From Symbiodinium natans (lineage: Eukaryota > Sar > Dinophyceae > Suessiales > Symbiodiniaceae), in contig CAJNDS010002237.1 in assembly GCA_905221605.1 (NCBI GenBank), positions 1 through 64,000 of the forward strand: DNA of 64,000 bases, read 5' to 3'. The notes below the pieces were generated by a model, which saw only the letters and a list, made by a program, of their open reading frames with translations, was not told the DNA's origin and ran no database searches. Positions 60,701 to 64,000 of this stretch are shown piece by piece (position 1 is the first letter of the stretch; every line of letters starts with the position of its first letter). A program made the position numbers and the translations under genes.

Positions 60701-61771
60701 CGCGCTGCATTGAGCTCAAGACCTGGCAAGGAACACAAAAGTCGCCAACAGCGTCGCGCAGAGAAGCATGGCAGCTGCATGGCAGCTGCATGGACTGCAA
60801 AAGAAGCCCCACAAAAAGGCGCCTCTCTCAGACCTTCTCGCAGTGCTTCGGAGTCCAGCCTCCTGACGACTTCCTCCTCCTCCTGCACAAATCTGCGCTT
60901 CTCATCCCTCCGATTTGATCTTTCTGTTGTGAGGCTAAGTTCTAAAAGCAGCAAGGAGAGGCCCTACAATCCCCTACTGTAAACAGCGTCATCACGAGCA
61001 TCTCCGCTTCCCAAGAAGGCCAGATGACCCGAGAAGGTTCAAATTTTGGGGTCTGCGAAGCCGCGAAGCTCCAGTACGCATACGAGTCTGTTCACTGCTG
61101 TGGGTACTGAAGCTGCGTAATCCGAGCACCTGTTTAATCAATACCCCCACATTTAAAGAAATGTTATTCGTCCGGACGCCCGCCGGAAGACTACTTTCCA
61201 TTAGGGTGGATTTCGTATGGGGATAACCCCCCACATTTAAAGAGATGTTTTTCGCTTCTTGTTTTGCTTGCGGAGATGCGAAGCTACAGCACCTCAGGGA
61301 TCTGCAGCCTATTGTCTTTAATAGAGAATCAATGCAGGGCCATGGTCCAATTATTGCGGAACCCTGCCTTCCTTATTGCGGTGGGGGGGGGGGGGCCCCA
61401 ATTAAACAGGTGGTGCCCTCACATGTCGGAAGCTTTCAAGCAGACTATGGCCGAATGGTACAGCGTAATTACTGGAAAAGGATGTCTCGAACAAATTGGT
61501 TGAGTCTGCGCTCTGATTGGCCGCCCCGTGCCGGTCACCTCATCCATGAGGTCTGGGTAGCTGGAGGAAGTGGTAGACACTACATGGCCTCAGCAGTTCT
61601 GCAATGTACCCGAGCTCGATGGCAAACACTTCTCAGACGCGCACGGATGGAGCACCCCAACCTTGTGACTCCGTTCAACTCTGAGCATGTCAACGATATC
61701 AGTTCAGCCAGACGAGCCAGCTGAGACATCTGCTTTTGCTCCATTTGCGCGCAAAGTGCCTTCCAGCACTC
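57730..61771 (-). CDS. Dispersed coiled-coil exons, 57.7-61.8 kb
   Basis: Exons in transcription order: about 61681-61771 (ECWKALCAQMEQKQMSQLAR, then LAELISLTCSE); 60823-60882 (20 codons, EEEEVVRRLDSEALREG, GC donor); 60667-60714 (LNAARSAELTSDVARQ, GA donor); about 60530-60563 (EELGEFLDE). Then about 60340-60405 (SALAQLEKLLSVSDWLLMRQ); about 59690-59760 (SNLEELAADLAQDAAQ); about 59000-59095 (YLRQLEIIRQGREGLSEMIW); about 57750-57783 (EHEQFHLLQ). A cysteine-containing segment at about 59330-59560 (CNICASKHLGSK and CQCCVCKTCLEFQ) could be a further exon. The spacing is wider than in the 43-52 kb region. The exons may belong to one gene continuing through 55.2 kb, or to several. Confidence 0.35.
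58400..58640. other. Degenerate CCCAAATAT/GACC-type repeats, no gene
   Basis: Loose repeats of an ACCCC-AAATA-AGGA pattern between the exons. Nothing codes here as far as I can see. Confidence 0.45.
58690..58806. repeat. (TTTAGGG)n interstitial block, opposite orientation
   Basis: About sixteen units of TTTAGGG with TTTCGGG, TTTGGGG and CTTAGGG variants. The strand orientation is opposite to the arrays at 14.1 and 57.1 kb. Confidence 0.95.
60290..60317. repeat. Short CCCTAAA block
   Basis: Three to four CCCTAAA units within a presumed intron or intergenic stretch. Confidence 0.9.
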
Positions 61772-62194
61772 CTGTGCCCAAGGGTTGTTCACTTTCCGCT
61801 AATGGCACTCTGCTGCTGCAAAAGATTCGACGGACAACACATGGCAACGCCTCCTGACACTCCTGCAGCATGAGACAAGCCAGAGCAGATTGGCTCGTGT
61901 CATCCAGCCTTAGCTTCTGATACAGGAAGTGAGATGAGTGAGATCATGAGCACGTGGATCCCTGCTCTGAGGGCTCTGCCTTGCTCCTCGACGCTTCCGC
62001 TTTTGCGCTTTTGCCAATGGCCGTCGAGGCGCTCATGCAGAAACGTTGGAGCTTTTGTCCAGATTTCGCCGAACGACTAAAGACGAAAGGCAAAATTGAG
62101 GCTTTCCGACTTGCCGCTGTGGGCAACAGCGCTGCCCTGGCCACTCTGAAAGCTTCCAGCCCAGATGCAGCGCCCAAAAGACCTCATCGAAACA

Positions 62195-63781
62195 TCACTG
62201 CAGAGCCTTGGAGTACCATTGGTCGAAAAGGCTGCTGTCCTTGGAGCATTCTTGTGTACCTTTCTCTTTCAAACAGGCAAGGAGTGTGTCCATCTTTTCC
62301 ACGATGATGCCCTTTCCATATGGCCCCGTGGCCGTCGGCGCCCAGGCAGATGGAGTGGATCCCGCAAAGGACAGCCATAAATCCGTCCGTGACACCTCGC
62401 CAGGGTTTGAATGGCACCACATTGCATACCACGAGCAGTGCGTCAGCGTGGTCTCCAAGGACAGCTTGGCGTAGGCAACGGTCAAAGCCCCCCCATCCGT
62501 GCGCAGCACCGGCAGCCCGAAGCGCGCGCTGCATTTGGGCGCGCTTTGCGGATCCCAGCTCATGCCGTGGGAGCCAATGATGAAGCCATCAACTTCAGAA
62601 GGATCGGCAGTGTCATCCACACAACTATCTTCCAAGGTTTTCTTGAAGCTGGTCATGCAGTTGCAGTGCTGATGGCCCACAACGAACTTCAGGCGTGTCG
62701 CTGCTGTTCCCGCTGGACCATATGGGGCCTGGCCTGTCTGACCACGGAACGCAGCGCAGTCCGAGTGTTCAAGGGCCCAGTACGTGACATTTGGCACATC
62801 CCAGCCAGTGTTGCAGCCAGAACCTGGCTTGTTCCAGTGGCCGAAGAACAGGACCAAGTCAGGATTCTTCTCCTTCATGAAGGTGCATGCCTCCGACACA
62901 AATGGCCGGGGATCTCCTCCGATGCAAGTGATGACAATGAAGCCCACATTGCCCGCGATGCTGTAGTGCTGGAAGTTCGCCATATTCGCACTCTCCTTCG
63001 GAGCCTTCGAAAGGTCCAGGAAAGCCGGTGCCTCCGAAAACCTGGAGGGCGATGTCCCCTTCGGGGAGATCAGCTTCTCCTCCGGAGCGGCCGGCGCCCA
63101 GGCGGCCGCCGAGTCCATGGCATAGAACTGCGCAGCTCCATTAGCAAACTGATCGTAGCCGAAGAAGCCATCGTTGAAGGCCAAGCCAGGGGTCCCATCG
63201 AACCAATAGTCGTGATTCCCGGGCGTCGTAAGCAGGGGAACGCCTTGTGCGGCCGGCTCAAGTTGCGCAAAGATACTGACACTGAATACGCCATAGCGGT
63301 CATAAAAGTTGTCACCTCAGCAGATGTCGCGGTGCTTCCGCTGTTGCATGAAGCATCTAGTAAGAGGCTGTTTACGTATATCCTTCCTGGGAGAGAAAAA
63401 ACAGACAGCTTTCCTGCGACCTTTCTTAGACTTTCCGCAGTGGCCTGTCAGGTACCAGATATCGCTGCTAGGCAAGGCAGCATTCAGCAGAACGGGCAGC
63501 GTCTTGTTCACCCCGTAGTAGTCACGGAAGATGCACTGGCCACCACCCAGCATGTTGCCGTTGCAGGGGTCGCCGATCACAACGAGAGTGATGGGGCTTC
63601 CGGCTGCTGGTGGCATCTTCGCAGCGACCCGAGTATCCGAAAAGTTTCGGATCACCTGCCCGGGCTCGGCCACAGCAAGGCCGGACTCAAGGTGCAGCGG
63701 CGGCCCGCCAATTGCCTGCTCTACAGGAATTTTGCTTAGGGCAGGAGCTGGGTGCGCTGGCAATAAGATCAAGAACACGTC
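62195..63781 (-). CDS. Calcineurin-like metallophosphoesterase (two exons, 62195-63315 and 63445-63781)
   Basis: The first exon contains ITLVVIGDPCNG, with the first metal-binding Asp, and ends SSDIWYLTG. The second begins with the Asp of GDN (GDNFYDRYGVFSVSI) and continues to TTPGNHDYW (the GNHD motif). It later has VLFFGHWNKPG and VVGHQHCNC, the last a GHxH-type metal site, and ends DQWYSKALQ. These are the ordered metal-site motifs of the metallophosphatase superfamily, which hydrolyse phosphate mono- or diesters with two metal ions; the substrate is not readable. A 129-nt GC-AG intron separates the exons. The first frame opens with GTG, not ATG, after TAG|GAC, so the protein probably continues upstream, possibly into the exon at 63804-64000 across a ~40-nt GA-AG intron. 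FLILLPAHPAPA near its start is hydrophobic and could belong to a signal or anchor. The family is certain; the 5' end is not. Confidence 0.85.
63316..63444 (-). other. 129-nt GC-AG intron in the metallophosphoesterase gene
   Basis: The donor is ACAG|GCCACTGC and the acceptor GCTGAG|GTGACAAC. Removing it restores LTGDNFYDRYG across the conserved GDN motif, so the splice is supported by protein conservation rather than by open frame alone. This is the best single proof in the window of the GC donor and AG|G style. Confidence 0.75.
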
Positions 63782-63803
63782 CTACATCTGCATAACACAG
63801 CGC

Positions 63804-64000
63804 CTAACACAGGCACGCCTCCTTGGGCAGCATGCCATCGCGGATCTGTCCCCAAGCAATCTGAAAGCCCTCTGAGTACTTGGGCTCCAGGAAAAGGTTA
63901 GACTCCTTTGCCCATCCGCCATTGATCACAGAAAGCCTCAAGCCACTCTGCCCCAGGATCGTTTCGGGAGCCGACGAGGTCCCGTCAGATTTGTGCAGCA
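63804..64000 (-). CDS. Partial exon running off the window (upstream part of the metallophosphoesterase or a separate gene)
   Basis: The frame is open from the window edge and reads SGLRLSVINGGWAKESNLFL, then YSEGFQIAWGQIRDGMLPKE, with a stop at 63804. This is clearly protein-like. If MLPK is followed by a GA donor (AAG|GAGGCG, intron 63782-63821), it joins in phase 0 to the next exon and would be part of the same metallophosphoesterase. Otherwise it is the C-terminus of another gene ending 22 bp before the next exon. I do not recognise the domain. Confidence 0.55.
   Translation of the reverse strand, partial: LHKSDGTSSAPETILGQSGLRLSVINGGWAKESNLFLEPKYSEGFQIAWGQIRDGMLPKEACLC

Noticed and set aside
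62411-63739. 442-codon plus-strand ORF
   Set aside because: It lies opposite the metallophosphoesterase, whose metal-site motifs are on the minus strand. This is a shadow of codon bias.
1-64000. rRNA, tRNA, spliced-leader RNA, U-snRNA genes and CRISPR arrays
   Set aside because: I looked for the conserved cores I know (spliced-leader 22-mer, rRNA cores, spaced palindromic repeats) and found no match. A covariance-model scan (Infernal, tRNAscan) would be needed to be sure.

Overview
This window looks like nuclear DNA of a dinoflagellate, most plausibly Symbiodiniaceae; the genus cannot be read from it. The reasons are a pentatricopeptide-repeat (PPR) protein, GC-AG and GA-AG splice junctions with a G after nearly every acceptor AG, dispersed CCCTAAA telomere-type arrays inside the sequence, huge microsatellites, a decayed LINE, and supportable coding DNA on the minus strand only (dinoflagellate genes are known to run in long one-way clusters). 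No rRNA, tRNA, CRISPR or bacterial operon was seen.

Layout. 1.1-2.8 kb: PPR gene. 4.7-5.0 kb: LINE remnant. 5.5-7.5 kb: a multi-exon gene of unknown function. 9.0-9.6 kb: coiled-coil micro-exons. 10.0-10.5 kb: an acidic terminal exon. 10.7-17.3 kb: a gene-free block of telomere-type repeats, a ~150-bp satellite, a C-rich tract and a 1.5-kb pyrimidine microsatellite with almost no A. 17.3-33.6 kb: two head-to-tail copies of a ~8-kb unit bounded by three 195-bp direct repeats. These repeats look like LTRs: the bodies carry a primer-binding-site-like sequence and a purine tract in the right places. The units encode no visible pol, but a polyprotein with WW, S1-like, MLLE/PABC-like, SAM-like and six CCCH zinc-finger segments. 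34.4-52.2 kb: one or more minus-strand genes in pieces, with dozens of 24-108 nt exons, nearly all coiled coil, ending in a 372-nt terminal exon at 34400. 52.4-54.6 kb: an intronless ankyrin-TPR-DnaJ co-chaperone gene. 55-61.8 kb: more coiled-coil exons among repeats. 62.2-64 kb: a calcineurin-like metallophosphoesterase gene with a diagnosable GC-AG intron, plus an upstream exon that runs off the window.

The most notable content is the tandem LTR-like array that carries mRNA-binding and translation-type domains instead of pol, and the hidden micro-exon coiled-coil gene, which ORF calling does not reveal. The two array copies have decayed reciprocally: each preserves open frames the other has lost. 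Exon limits were set by hand by looking for AG|G junctions in frame with heptad-like peptides. They need transcript support.
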